DNA from: Microglena sp. YARC
Taxonomy: Eukaryota; Chlorophyta; Chlorophyceae; Chlamydomonadales; Chlamydomonadaceae
Direction: 5' to 3'
Assembly (NCBI GenBank): GCA_022414725.1
Contig: CM039464.1
Location: 46,068,481 to 46,132,480, forward strand
Length of the DNA: 64,000 bases
The position numbers and the translations under genes were made by a program. The notes under the pieces were generated by a model that saw only the letters and a list, made by a program, of their open reading frames with translations, ran no database searches and was not told where the DNA came from. Positions within the stretch are counted from its first letter, which is position 1. Each line of letters starts with the position of its first letter. Shown piece after piece: positions 51,060-60,994 of this stretch.

Positions 51060-52055
51060 CTCTATATAGATCGATGCCTCTCCCTATACATACTATAAAT
51101 GGTATGCACATATGTTTGCATTTATACGTACATGTTTGCATTTATACTATCTATACTATACGCATATGTGTGCATGTATACGCGCATGTTTGCAAATATA
51201 CTATACGTAGGGGGCGGTAGATCTATATTGCCCAAATATATAGATATATATAGATCTCTATATATAGCAAATAGATATATTGTGTATATCTACAACATAT
51301 GCAGTTACGTCAGAAAGACACCGGAAAATCCAGTCGAAGCGCCTGCAATATGATATGGTGCCCTATGCCATAATTGTGATACCAGATTTTGATTTTTGTA
51401 AGGTGCCCTATGCCGATTTTCAAAAATCTAGCTTCGCCAATATAGATCTATATAGATCTATATAGATTGATGCCTCTCCCTAACTATACGCATATGTGTG
51501 CATGTATACGCGCATGTTTGCATATATACTATACATTTTGTATGCATATGTTTGCATGTATACGCACATGTTTTTGCATATATACTATATATACTATACG
51601 CATATGTTTGCATGTATACGCGCATGTTTTCTTATATACTATATATAAGATACACATACGTTTGCATGTATACGCACATGTTTGCATATATACTATCTAC
51701 TATATATAAGATACACATATGTTTGCATGTATACGCGCATGTTTGCATATGTACTGTATATACTATACGCATATGTTTGCATGTATACGCGCATGTTTTC
51801 TTATATACTATATATAAGATACACATACGTTTGCATGTATACGCACATGTTTGCATATATACTATCTACTATATATAATATACACATATGTTTGCATGCA
51901 TACGCACATGTTTGCATATATACTATCTACTATATATAATATACACATATGTTTGCATGTAAGCGCACATGTTTGCATACATACTACACATACTACACGC
52001 ATATGTTTGCATGTATACACACATGTTTGCATGTGCTATATATCAGTGATTATTT
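50483..52055 (+). repeat. AT-rich satellite, ATGTTTGCATGTATAC type
   Basis: Units of 36-75 bp (TATACGCACATGTTTGCATA, TATACTATATATACTATACG) occur in two blocks (50570-50790, 51090-51210) and from 51480 to 52040. Two near-identical segments of about 250 bp, 50800-51075 and 51240-51480 (AGCAAATAGATATATTGTGT to GATGCCTCTCCC), are interposed and include GATA repeats. No gene. Confidence 0.88.
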
Positions 52056-52059
52056 TTCA

Positions 52060-52289
52060 AATTTGAAAGCAGTTTTTTTTCTAGCTTTATGGTTTAGGCC
52101 TCCACCAGGGACAGGGTTTTAGTACTTTTCATAGCTTTTTATAGCTTTTTGTAGCTTCTTAGGGCCATTTTAAGTGAAAACATTTTTTTTTCTTTTCTAG
52201 AGCTGTAGCTGGCTGTACCGATAATTTTGTTAAAACGGGGTCAAAACTAGCGATCGCTATGTCCAGCGGGGAAAAATCCCTGCTATGTA
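52060..52289 (-). repeat. Dispersed repeat with GCGATCGCTA end, inserted in the AT satellite
   Basis: Inverted copy of 40688-40912: AAATTTGAAAG...TAGGGCCATTTTA...GGGGTCAAAACTAGCGATCG...GGGGAAAAATCCCTGCTAT. The satellite resumes on its right side. Confidence 0.8.
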
Positions 52290-52565
52290 TGATATACGCA
52301 TATGCTTGCATGTATACGCACATGTTTGCATATCTACTATATATACTAAACGCATATGTTTGCATGTTTACATACAAGTTTGCATGTATGCTACACGCAC
52401 ATGTTTGCATCATTACGCACATGTTTGCATGGTTCAAATTTGAAACGTTCAATACAATCATGTCATTTCGAACAGCAACAGCTTCCTACAAGATCCCTCT
52501 GTCCGGAGATTCAAAAGTGCTTTGGGCTCTCCAGCTCAAGGTGTGCGTCCTGTGGCTAACTAGAC

Positions 52566-52650
52566 CAATAAATAAATAAATAGTACGCCTTGTTACGAGG
52601 CGCGAGGTTGAGGGGGCCAGCCCGTTTGCTTTCACTAGGGCCAGCCGCCA
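52566..52650 (+). repeat. 70-bp dispersed repeat, AATAAATAGTACGCCTTG family
   Basis: AATAAATAGTACGCCTTGTT, GAGGTTGAGGGGGCCAGCCC, GTTTGCTT. See 34793 and 18165. Confidence 0.72.
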
Positions 52651-52669
52651 ATCTAACTAGACCAACAAG

Positions 52670-52859
52670 CATAGCTTTCCTTTTCAGCTACGAGCAGCAT
52701 CTTCTAGGCACCTCCCCTGACTTTCTAAGCAGCCTGACCTAAAGCAACGTAGTGCATCTGGAAGCTGACAGAAACAGCTCTCCTGTACAGTTGAAATCTT
52801 GAGGCTTAGCTCAGTGGGTGGCTTCCTAGAAGCTTGTGCTCGTAGCTGGATAAGCTATG
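52670..52859. mobile_element. MITE with CATAGCTT...AAGCTATG ends
   Basis: 190 bp. Left end CATAGCTTTCCTTTTCAGCT, then ACGAGCAGC. Right end CTCGTAGCTGGATAAGCTATG. Flanking octamers CCAACAAG and CCAGCAAG match at 7 of 8 positions. Confidence 0.87.
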
Positions 52860-52918
52860 CCAGCAAGGGACCACTATGGCAGGCTGAAGTCACAAAGGCA
52901 TATCAGCTTGCTGATGAG

Positions 52919-53097
52919 TAGGGAACGGCAACTAATATTATTGTTTGGAAAACTAATATTAACTCATATTATTATAGTGTCACAATAACATTAGTTTTTC
53001 AAATAAATTCGAAATTCTGGTGAGATGGCTCGTCCGACGTGTAATATGATATAATATCATTTATTCACTAATATTATATAACATAGCCGACCCCATA
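52919..53097 (+). mobile_element. MITE, TAGGGAACGGCA family, AATATTAG subtype
   Basis: TAGGGAACGGCAACTAATAT...CATAGCCGACCCCATA. Flanks CTGATGAG and CTGATGTG match at 7 of 8 positions if the two terminal bases are counted in the element. Confidence 0.8.
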
Positions 53098-53278
53098 CTG
53101 ATGTGGCATAGCTTTTATATCCGGATAAAAATGACCAAGTTGAAGCTGATCTAATCATTGGTCCAAAAATAAAAAGCTAATGAGGCATAGGCTTTATTTT
53201 TGGACCAATGATAAGATCAGCTTCACCTCGGTAATTTGCGTCTGGTGTCCCTCTTCCACAAAGCTACCCTAGCCATTA

Positions 53279-53487
53279 GCCCCTTTCAGCGAATCAATTG
53301 GTCTAGAGGTACACCAAATCGCTTTGAGGATGCAGGGTCGGGGGTTCGATTCCCCCTACGGTCGCCCTGAGCGTTGCAGGTCGTTGTCAACCGCGATGGT
53401 AGCTTGTCCAGTTGAGGTAGAAGACCGCTCTCTACCCGCGTACGACGGGTTCCCTTAATACCACACCCCACCAGGCATTATCATTAC
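53279..53487 (+). repeat. tRNA-derived SINE-like repeat, copy 5
   Basis: GCCCCTTTCAGCGAATCAAT, TGGTCTAGAGGTACACC, GGGGTTCGATTCCCC, CCGCGTACGACGGG, tail CCAGGCATTATCATTA. Confidence 0.85.
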
Positions 53488-53509
53488 CCTAGTCATTGCA
53501 TCCAGTGCC

Positions 53510-53705
53510 CCCGTTCCTTCAACCAATATTGTCTGGCTACAAAACATGCTGCAAGGCAGGGGAAAGTCTGGTACTTGTGGTATTCTTTTACTCCCCCCCC
53601 ACCACACACACTCACACACACTGTTACCAATATCGTCTGGTTGGAAAACGTGTTGAAAGGCAGGGGAAAGTCTGGTACTTGTGGTATTCGTTTACCACAG
53701 TTCCA
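53510..53705 (+). repeat. Tandem duplication of about 108 bp
   Basis: ACCAATAT.GTCTGG...AAGGCAGGGGAAAGTCTGGT, ACTTGTGGTATTC.TTTAC occurs twice, separated by a C/CA run. Confidence 0.85.
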
Positions 53706-53799
53706 CATGGCTCCTCTATTAATTTGCATTTGTGCCATATGTAGCTTACTGTTTTCCTACTCAGGGGGCTACCTAGCCCCCTGGCCCCACTGATTATTT

Positions 53800-54340
53800 T
53801 GTTGGCTACGCATGATAGCTTCCAGCCAGCTCCATTAGCCAGCCACTAGGGTCACGGCCAAAGTGCGGTGGAATGCTCATCATGTAAGCTTCCAGACACA
53901 CTAGCTAGCTTCATATTTGGCCCAAAGACTTTGCAGATATCATTGGGCTTAGAGGGTTAGGGCTAACGGCAGACCAAATTAGCCCTAATAGGGCTAATTC
54001 CTATATTAGCCCTATAGCTATTAGTTGTAAACTAATTAACCAAACTTGGCCAAACAACCCGGGCAAACTGCCATATGTTCAGGACAGTGCTGTTGTGCAT
54101 CCTACTGACTTTTCTGGCAAATGCGCAGAATCGCTTTTAGCGCTATTAGCGCTAAGCTCCTACCCCCCCCCCCCACCACCACCACCACCACCACCACACA
54201 CACACACACACACCCGTTAAACTCTAGAAATCGTGCTGAATGGTCTAGTGGCCTCTTGCAATTTACACTACTTCTGTTGCATGCTCGACAATTTATGATT
54301 ACGCTCTGAGTCAGCCTACATTAGCTGGGGGAGAGAGACG
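53800..54340. other. MITE fragment and AGCCCTA repeats, no gene
   Basis: 53803-53935 resembles the left two-thirds of the 42653 MITE (GGCTACGCATGATAGCTTCC, AGCCAGCCACTAGGG, ACACACTAGCTAGCTTC). 53955-54040 is rich in TTAGCCCTA words. A C then CACCAC/CA run lies at 54163-54215. Confidence 0.55.
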
Positions 54341-54344
54341 CAAT

Positions 54345-54487
54345 TATACAAATTATTTGTATTACGATATTATTATACAAATTATTTGTATTACTGTATT
54401 ATTATACACATTATTTGTATTACGTAATTATTATACACATTATTTGTAGTACGGTATTATTATACAAATTATTTGTATTACGGTATT
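54345..54487 (+). repeat. 28-29 bp AT-rich tandem repeat
   Basis: Five units of TATTATACAAATTATTTGTA plus TTACGG. Confidence 0.9.
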
Positions 54488-54529
54488 GAGAAACTGCTCA
54501 GTTGAACTGCAAGGCCACTCGTCGCCTCC

Positions 54530-55215
54530 TGACTGGACCGGCCTAGCATCAGCCTGGACCGGCCCGCCATCAGCCTGGACCGGCCAGCCTGGACCGGCCC
54601 AGCATCAGCATGGACCGGCCAGCATGGACTGGCACGCCATCAGCCTTTACCGGCCAGCCTGGACCAGCCCAGCATCAGCATGGACCGGCACGCCATCAGC
54701 CTTTACCGGCCAGCCTGGACCGGCCCAGCATCAGCATGGACCGGCACGCCATCAGCCTTTACCGGCCAGCCTGGACCGGCCCAGCATCAGTATGGACCAG
54801 CACGTCATCAGCCTGGACCGGCCCAGCATCAGCATGGACCGGCACGCCATCAGCCTGGACTGGCCAGCCTGGATCGGCCCAGCATCAGCATGGACCGGCC
54901 AGCCTGGACTGGCCCAGCATCAGCATGGACCGGCCAGCCTGGACCGGCCCAGCATCAGCATGGACCGGCACGCCATCAGCCTGGACCGGCCAGCCTGGAT
55001 CGGCCCAGCATCAGCATGGACCGGCCAGCCTGGACTGGCCCAGCATCAGCCTGGACCGGCCAGCCTGGACCGGCCCAGCATCAGCATGGACAGGCACGCC
55101 ATCAGCCTGGACCGGCCAGCCTGGACCGGCCCAGCATCAGCATGGACCGGCACGTCATCAGCCTGGACCGGTCAGCCTGGACCGGCCCAGCATCAGCATG
55201 GACCGGCACGCCAAG
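54530..55215 (+). repeat. GGACCGGCC satellite with 35- and 56-bp units
   Basis: CGGCCAGCCTGGACCGGCCC plus AGCATCAGCATGGAC alternates with CGGCACGCCATCAGCCT..AC. Open in all three plus frames, because unit indels rarely create stops. Not called as a gene. Confidence 0.92.
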
Positions 55216-55275
55216 TAGTTCACTTGTTGCTATTATTCAATATATAGGAGGATGGCCATGCATCCTTGCATAAAT

Positions 55276-55560
55276 CAGCCATCTTGAACTTGGTTACATG
55301 GACCCAGCCGCTAAGGCTGCTCGCCGTCTTTGGCGGTAACATAATCAATTCGAATCAAAGCATTATTATCAAAATATAGCTGATCCAATCTCTTCATGCG
55401 ATCATTGATAAACAAAGGCAGCTTTTTGTGACCTTCCTCTTCTAGGTTGCACATCAGCCTAATCACCACGCAAGAGTGAGATGAGTGGTGCATATTTATT
55501 TTACATCCCGGCCTTGTATCCCAAGCCATATTTTCCTCTTTATCTAGCACCCAGTCAGCG
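55276..55560 (-). pseudogene. Fragment of an unidentified mobile-element ORF
   Basis: The minus strand reads EEEGHKKLPLFINDRMKRLD, QLYFDNNALIRIDYVTAKDG and EQ, then RLGPCNQVQ after a stop. Parts recur at 57146-57420 (LD.AYFDENAQI), 60872-60945 (LIDYVTAEDGEQ) and 26968-27080. Protein-level similarity between diverged copies suggests a once-coding transposable element, but I cannot name the family. Confidence 0.5.
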
Positions 55561-55665
55561 ACATATACAAGTAGCTTGCCCCTTCACCCAAGATTGCAAT
55601 CTGGGGGTCTGCAATACTGGTACTTTTTTTAAGAGGGCAACCGGTGTCATCCATGTAGTCATGTG

Positions 55666-56042
55666 TAGGGAACGGCAACATGATATCATATGATATCATG
55701 TCATCATATAAAATCATATGATGCCGGCAGATTGACTAGGCCAAAGTTACCATTTATATACAATATCATATGATGCAATTTGTATGATGTCATATGATAT
55801 CATACTCGCCTTTGGTCAAAATCATATGATATGCCGGTCCTTATTCTATGTATGTATGTTACAGTCCAGGGGTAGGCCAAATAGGCTAAATGGACTTGCC
55901 CAACCGTATAGGAAGGACTTAAAAAGAACAAGCACTGATGAACTAAGCCCCAAACAATCGTTTAATCGACGGGGGCCCTGAGTTCGTGCTACATTGATAA
56001 TTATACTGTTTACAATTTCTTGCTGAAAAATGCCAGTCCCTA
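55666..56042 (+). mobile_element. TAGGGAACGGCA-family MITE split by another repeat
   Basis: Starts TAGGGAACGGCA at 55666 and ends TGCCAGTCCCTA at 56042. A perfect 8-bp duplication GTCATGTG lies at 55658-55665 and 56043-56050. The interior has the ATATCATATGAT palindromes. From 55851 to 55995 it holds a complete CAGTCCAGGGGTAGGCC-family repeat, which explains the 377-bp length. Confidence 0.85.
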
Positions 56043-56052
56043 GTCATGTGTA

Positions 56053-56322
56053 TTGCCAGGTCAGGCCTCCGAAGACCATGACCTTAGCAGTCTTGAATTG
56101 CAGGAGCAGTTGTTTTACCGGGTTGTTCCGGTGGACTCCAAAATCTGCACCATCAGACGCAACAAGTTTCAGAATCTGTGTATGTTACACAACCAGACCC
56201 AGAGATGCAGCGGACCCTCCAAAAGCTGTGTCTGTTATGCACCCAGACCCTCTGAGATGCAGCGGACCCTCCAAAATCTGTGTAGTGTTGTGACGTATCA
56301 GCATCAATTGCGGTTCATTTGA
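56053..56322 (+). CDS. Possible exon or ORF, unrecognised
   Basis: The plus-strand frame after TATTGCCAG reads ASEDHDLSSLELQEQLFYRV, VPVDSKICTIRRNKFQN. It then enters a 55-57 bp tandem repeat (CAGACCC...GAGATGCAGCGGACCCTCC, AAA.CTGTGT.) that carries the frame to a stop at 56322. The first 40 codons look protein-like, but no domain, start codon context or partner exon is evident. Confidence 0.3.
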   Translation: MPGQASEDHDLSSLELQEQLFYRVVPVDSKICTIRRNKFQNLCMLHNQTQRCSGPSKSCVCYAPRPSEMQRTLQNLCSVVTYQHQLRFI

Positions 56323-56404
56323 TCGTTTTATGTCTTGGTGACTACTACTGTACTTCCTTAGAACTATAGCTGTAGATAGTAACAAGCTTCCCGTAGACTG
56401 TGTC

Positions 56405-56640
56405 ATCCTTCATGACACGGTGACAGCTCTTCTGGTGGGCTGCGTCCCCTGATCCCCTAACACGTGCTGTATAGCCTGTACCCTAGTTAGGTTCCAGGCT
56501 TGCTTCCTTTCCTCCACTGGGGTCTTATGTGTGTCCCCAGTCTCTTTAATTATTCTCATCTTGCGTTAAAAGATTGGCGCGTTTGACCGCTGCGAGTATC
56601 TCTCCACTCTTGAAGTGTCTAAGCTGATAGGTTATCGGCC
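56405..56640 (+). repeat. Possible relic LTR end with a tRNA-half primer-binding site
   Basis: GGTTATCGGCCC at 56629-56640, followed by ATCACGCTAACCACT, repeats the Copia primer-binding layout. Its complement reads AGTGGTTAGCGTGATGGGCC then GATAACC. Upstream sequence has no recognisable similarity to the 291-bp LTR, so a different Copia family or a tRNA-derived scrap are both possible. Confidence 0.4.
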
Positions 56641-57145
56641 CATCACGCTAACCACTAGGCAGATTAGACAGTTTAAAGACTTGTCCAGGTCCTTGTGTCT
56701 AGAAGAACCCCTCAAGCAATAAATATGTAATAAATCTAACCCCTAAAGCAATAAATATGCAATAAACCCGAGCAAGATGCTTCACACCTGAGCGTTCAGT
56801 TTAATGTTCTGCTTCATATAAAAGGACTGGTATATCGTATCATTCATATGTTGTTGATTAAAGTGCGAGTATAGTATCATATGACATCATACAAATAGCA
56901 TACATTAATATGATAATTGTATATAAGCGGTAACTTTAGCCTAGCTAGACTGCCGGCATCATATGATGGCAAGATATCACAATGCCTATTTATATATGCT
57001 ATGTATCATGTATGATGAATACCAGGGTAGTTCAACACGTGCATGTCTATGCGTCAACACACACACTCTAGATGGGTGTTGTCACGCACACTTTAACTGG
57101 GATAGTGGGATGTGTGTGTGTGTATACACATTTTTGACAAGGTTT
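56641..57145. other. No gene recognised; ATCATATGAT-rich scraps
   Basis: 56870-56970 resembles a decayed ATGATATCAT-type MITE. GCAATAAATATG.AATAAA is duplicated near 56717 and 56750. Confidence 0.45.
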
Positions 57146-57420
57146 TTAAGTTTTTTTGCCTGGACTTGAACTTGGTTTCCGTAGGCGTCTGAATTGTTGT
57201 TGGTTTATTTGGCGGTGGGGGTTTGGCTTGAGCCAGGGAAATATAAACGTTATCGTAACAATACAAATCTGAGCATTCTCATCAAAATATGCTTGATCCA
57301 AGCAATTCGTGGATAAACAGAAGAAGCTTCGCACGACCTTCCACTTCTGAATTGCTCATCAGATAATGTAAAGGAATAATTAAATCATTATGCTCTCAGA
57401 TTGGGAAATCAGGTGCTGAT
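57146..57420 (-). pseudogene. Second fragment of the unidentified mobile-element ORF
   Basis: Minus-strand readings SNSEVEGRAKLLLFIHELLG and DQAYFDENAQICI align, across frameshifts, with LMCNLEEEGHKKLPLFINDR and DQLYFDNNALIRI at 55276-55560. Confidence 0.45.
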
Positions 57421-58767
57421 ACTTTCTTCTCGAATTCAGTAAGGCTTCATCTTGAACGGTTCCAGAATCACTGAGGACACGCTAGATCACCCCCAAGGGA
57501 CAATGGATCGCTTCCATCTACCAGTTTCCAATTTCAGGTAGTGGGAGGAATCAATCTGAATTGTCAAGAGATACGAAAACTTCCATAACGAACATTAAAC
57601 GGCTCGCTTGTATCCTGCAACAGTATGGCATACCCAGTTAATTATATCCCCGGGATGACCTGTCGCCGACCTGGATTGCCGGAAAAACTCCCGAGGAGAC
57701 CCCGAATACCCCTGTGGAAACACAACTTTCTGACCAGGGTTAACTTGGGTGTTTCCGGTAGGGAAACAAGTCTCTGTGGAAACACGCCCTATGGCGTAGT
57801 ATAGCGGCGCCCAATTTAGAAGGGTTGGTGACAGCTACGCTGTCCCAAGCCCAACGGACAACGGGGTGGCCCCCCGGATGGCTCCGGGGGCGGGGGCTCG
57901 GGCTCCCGCCTTCCATAATCTCTCCTTATCCCCAGGGTAAAATGTCCGCGGGTCAGGAAACGGCTGCGGCCGCAGTTCCCGTGCCACGCTGGCATATGCA
58001 TTCCTTAGCATTTCCACATCATCATCAAAAGGACAAAAGCCCAGAACACCCATCGCACCCCCTCAGGAACTCCCATCAGCATTCTATAGCTTCCAGCACG
58101 TTTTCCCTCCCCTCATACCACCTCGGCCGATTTCAGAGCCGTTAACCCTACTGTACCCACTGTACCTGAGAGGGGGCCTCGTGTTTTTGCGAACCACCGA
58201 CAAACTTTCTGCCACTTTCTGGGCACCATCATATCTTGCTCACCGCCCCCTGCCTCAGTGTTTTGACTGACAAGACGAGTTTGATCCCTCCGCATTTCCT
58301 TTATAATTGTTGACAGCGACACTTCTCCACTCGCCACCAACTATACCTCCCCTTCCGCATGCCTTCCTCCGTGTGCTCCTCGTCGGTGATCTGATCTGAA
58401 TTCGATTGGCACCTATTATTGTACTGCAACCTTTCTGGCGCAAGTGCTGAAGCAAAGCTGTCGCAGCGCAAATAACGCATTCGGGAGGAGTCGGGCAAGC
58501 CGAAATTTCAAACTTGTAAGTTAGGTTAGGTTAGCAGGTTGTGTGTGTGTGTGCGTGTAGAGCATGCATGCGGGTTACTAGGTGTATGTGTGTGGAGTCA
58601 AGTGGGTTGGTAACGTAGTGCGTGGAGGACTGCTCAGGGCAGCTAAGCAAACATATACTGTAGGAACCTTGCAATAAACCGGTAACAGTGACGTCAAGCT
58701 GAGCTGCCCTGAAAATGCATGCTACATGCCAACCACATAAGCTGTAGCCATGCTGAACAAATGGTGA
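57421..58767. other. Unassigned; overlapping ORFs of unclear strand
   Basis: 57640-57790 has inverted GTTTCC..GGAAAC words. 57825-58145 is open on plus (57953 onward MSAGQETAAAAVPVPRWHMH) and 57835-58053 on minus (FDDDVEMLRNAYASVARELR, PQPFPDPRTF). A third frame gives a short hydrophobic tail. Base composition is GC-rich near 57860. One of these may be an exon, but the sequence does not decide which. Confidence 0.3.
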
Positions 58768-59440
58768 AAATGCTGACCATTCATTGGTGAAAATGCTGAC
58801 CAATCATTGGTGAAAATGATGACCAATCATTAAAGGAAATGCTGACCAATAATTGGTGAAAATGCTGATCAATCATTGGTGAATATGCTGACCAATAATT
58901 GTTGAAAATGCTGACCAATAATTGGAGAAAATGCTGACCAATGATTGGTGAAAATGCTGACCAAACATTGGTGAAAATGCTGACCAATCATTGGTGAAAA
59001 TGCTGACCAATAATTGGTGAAAATGCTGACCAATCATTGGTGAAAATGCTGACCAATCATTGGTGAAAATGCTGACCAATCATTGGTGAAAATGCTGACC
59101 AATCATTGGTGAAAATGCTGACCAATCATTGGAGAAAATGCTAACCAATCATTGGTGAAAATGCTGACCAATCATTGGTGAAAATGCTGACCAATCATTG
59201 GTGAAAATGCTGACCAATCATTGGTGAAAATGCTGACCAATAATTGGTGAAAATGCTGACCAATCATTGGTGAAAATGCTGACCAATAATTGGTGAAAAT
59301 GCTGACCAATCATTGGTGAAAATGCTGACCAATCATTGGTGAAAATGCTGACCAATCATTGGTGAAAATGCTGACCAATCATTGGTGAAAATGCTGACCA
59401 ATCATTGGTGAAAATGCTGACCAATCATTGGTGAAAATGC
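58768..59440 (+). repeat. 23-bp satellite with CCAAT palindrome
   Basis: About 29 units of TGCTGACCAATCATTGGTGA plus AAA. Most contain CCAATCATTGG, an inverted pair of CCAAT boxes. Confidence 0.95.
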
Positions 59441-59904
59441 ATGCTAAGTGCTAACCACATTAGCCGTTGTCATGTCGTTCAATGAACTCATGTAACTTGA
59501 CTCCCCCACAGAAGTATCATGAACATTTGTAGGGAGCGGCAGGGGGGGGGGGGGGGGGGGGGGTAGCTGGTAGCGCTACCTGGCGCTACTCGCGCTACCT
59601 AGCGCTACCTGCCGTGCTCGCATGGCTGATTTAGAGCTATTAATGTCGGTAACTTGTCCTCGAAGTTGCTATTTAGTACCGATTTTGCATAGCTTTTCAC
59701 AAGGAATCCGAATTTCGCATTCGCGAAGCGTGATTCCGTTCATACAGCAAGGTAACCCGGAGCCTGTCGCGACCTAGCTTTCTCAGGGTAAGATTTTCAA
59801 TGGCTACATTTGGCTAAGTTAGCTCCCAGCTATTAGGACTAACCCAGCTATTAGGACTATTAGTCCTACTTTTGGCTGCGGTTAGGGCTACCTGCCGCTC
59901 CCTA
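59441..59904. other. G run and GCTACCTAGCGCTACC words, no gene
   Basis: GTAGGGAGCGGCA then a G run (59547-59563) opens a region rich in GCGCTACC and TAGGACTA, closing with TACCTGCCGCTCCCTA at about 59888-59903. The ends are inverted (TAGGGAGCGGCA), so this may be a 370-bp relative of the TAGGGAACGGCA MITEs. Confidence 0.5.
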
Positions 59905-60612
59905 AACATTTGTGCTTGTGTTTGTGTTTGTGTTTGTGTTTGTGTTTGTGTTTGTGTTTGTGTTTGTGTTTGTGTTTGTGTTTGTGTTTGTGTTTGTGTT
60001 TGTGTTTGTGCTTGTGCTTGTGCTTGTGCTTGTGCTTGTGTTTGTGTTTGTGTTTGTGTGTGTGTTTGTGTTTGTGTTTGTGTTTGTGTTTGTGTTTGTG
60101 TTTGTGTTTGTGTTTGTGTTTGTGCTTGTGTTTGTGCTTGTGTTTGTGTTTGTGCTTGTGCTTGTGCTTGTGCTTGTGCTTGTGTTTGTGTTTGTGCTTG
60201 TGCTTGTGCTTGTGCTTGTGCTTGTGCTTGTGCTTGTGCTTGTGCTTGTGCTTGTGCTTGTGCTTGTGCTTGTGCTTGTGTTTGTGTTTGTGTTTGTGTT
60301 TGTGCTTGTGCTTGTGTTTGTGCTTGTGCTTGTGCTTGTGTTTGTGTTTGTGCTTGTGCTCGTGTTTATGTTTGTGCTTGTGCTTGTGCTTGTGCTTGTC
60401 CTTGTGTTTGTGTTTATGTTTGTGCTTGTGCTTGTTCTTGTGCTTGTGATTGTGATTGTGTTTATGTTTATGTTTGTGCTTGTGCTTGTGCTTGTGCTTG
60501 TGCTTGTGTTTGTGTTTGCGTTTGTGTTTGTGTCTATGTCTGTGCTTGTGCTTGTGCTTGTGCTTGTGCTTGTGCTTGTGCTTGTGTTTGTGTTTGTGTT
60601 TACGTGTGCGTT
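59905..60612 (+). repeat. TTTGTG / CTTGTG hexamer tract
   Basis: About 118 hexamers in uninterrupted register. Open in all plus frames (Cys-Val, Leu-Cys, Val-Phe repeats), which is a property of the hexamer and not evidence of a gene. Its complement CACAAA is the main unit of the tract at 29180-29980. Confidence 0.96.
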
Positions 60613-60990
60613 TGCGTTACGTTTGTGTGGAGACTTCCCCTCCTACCCCAAGCAGCATCACTGGAGTGTATTGCCCTCCTGGAGATGAGTGTATTGCCCA
60701 CCTGGAAATGAGGCGCCTCCCAAGTCAGCTCATGATTGGATTCTTACATGTTTTGTTTCAGCCAACTTTGGGCTGCTCACTGTCATCCAAAGTCCCCCCC
60801 CACACGATACCCACGGAAACCAGGGAGCAAACTAAGCGGATTTGTGTCTCCTTTCTTAGACAGCTTGAAAGTAAACTTGAACTTGGTTACATGACTCCAG
60901 CCTGTAATGCTGCTCGCCGTCTTCGGCAGTTACATAATCAATTAAAATCAAATCATCTGATCAAAAGTCAGCATGGCCAAGTCACTATAC
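60613..60990. other. Unknown-element fragment and unassigned sequence
   Basis: 60872-60945 matches 55276-55345 (CTTGAACTTGGTTACATG, GCTGCTCGCCGTCTT). On the minus strand it reads LIDYVTAEDGEQ and CNQVQV. The preceding 250 bases have no clear identity. Confidence 0.45.
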
Positions 60991-60994
60991 GCAC

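Noticed and set aside
54486..55273. Three overlapping 200-250 codon ORFs
   Set aside because: All translate the same GGACCGGCC satellite in three frames, with no start or splice context.
59872..60711. Cys-Val-rich 279-codon ORF (metallothionein-like at first sight)
   Set aside because: Pure TTTGTG/CTTGTG hexamer repeat, open equally in the other plus frames.
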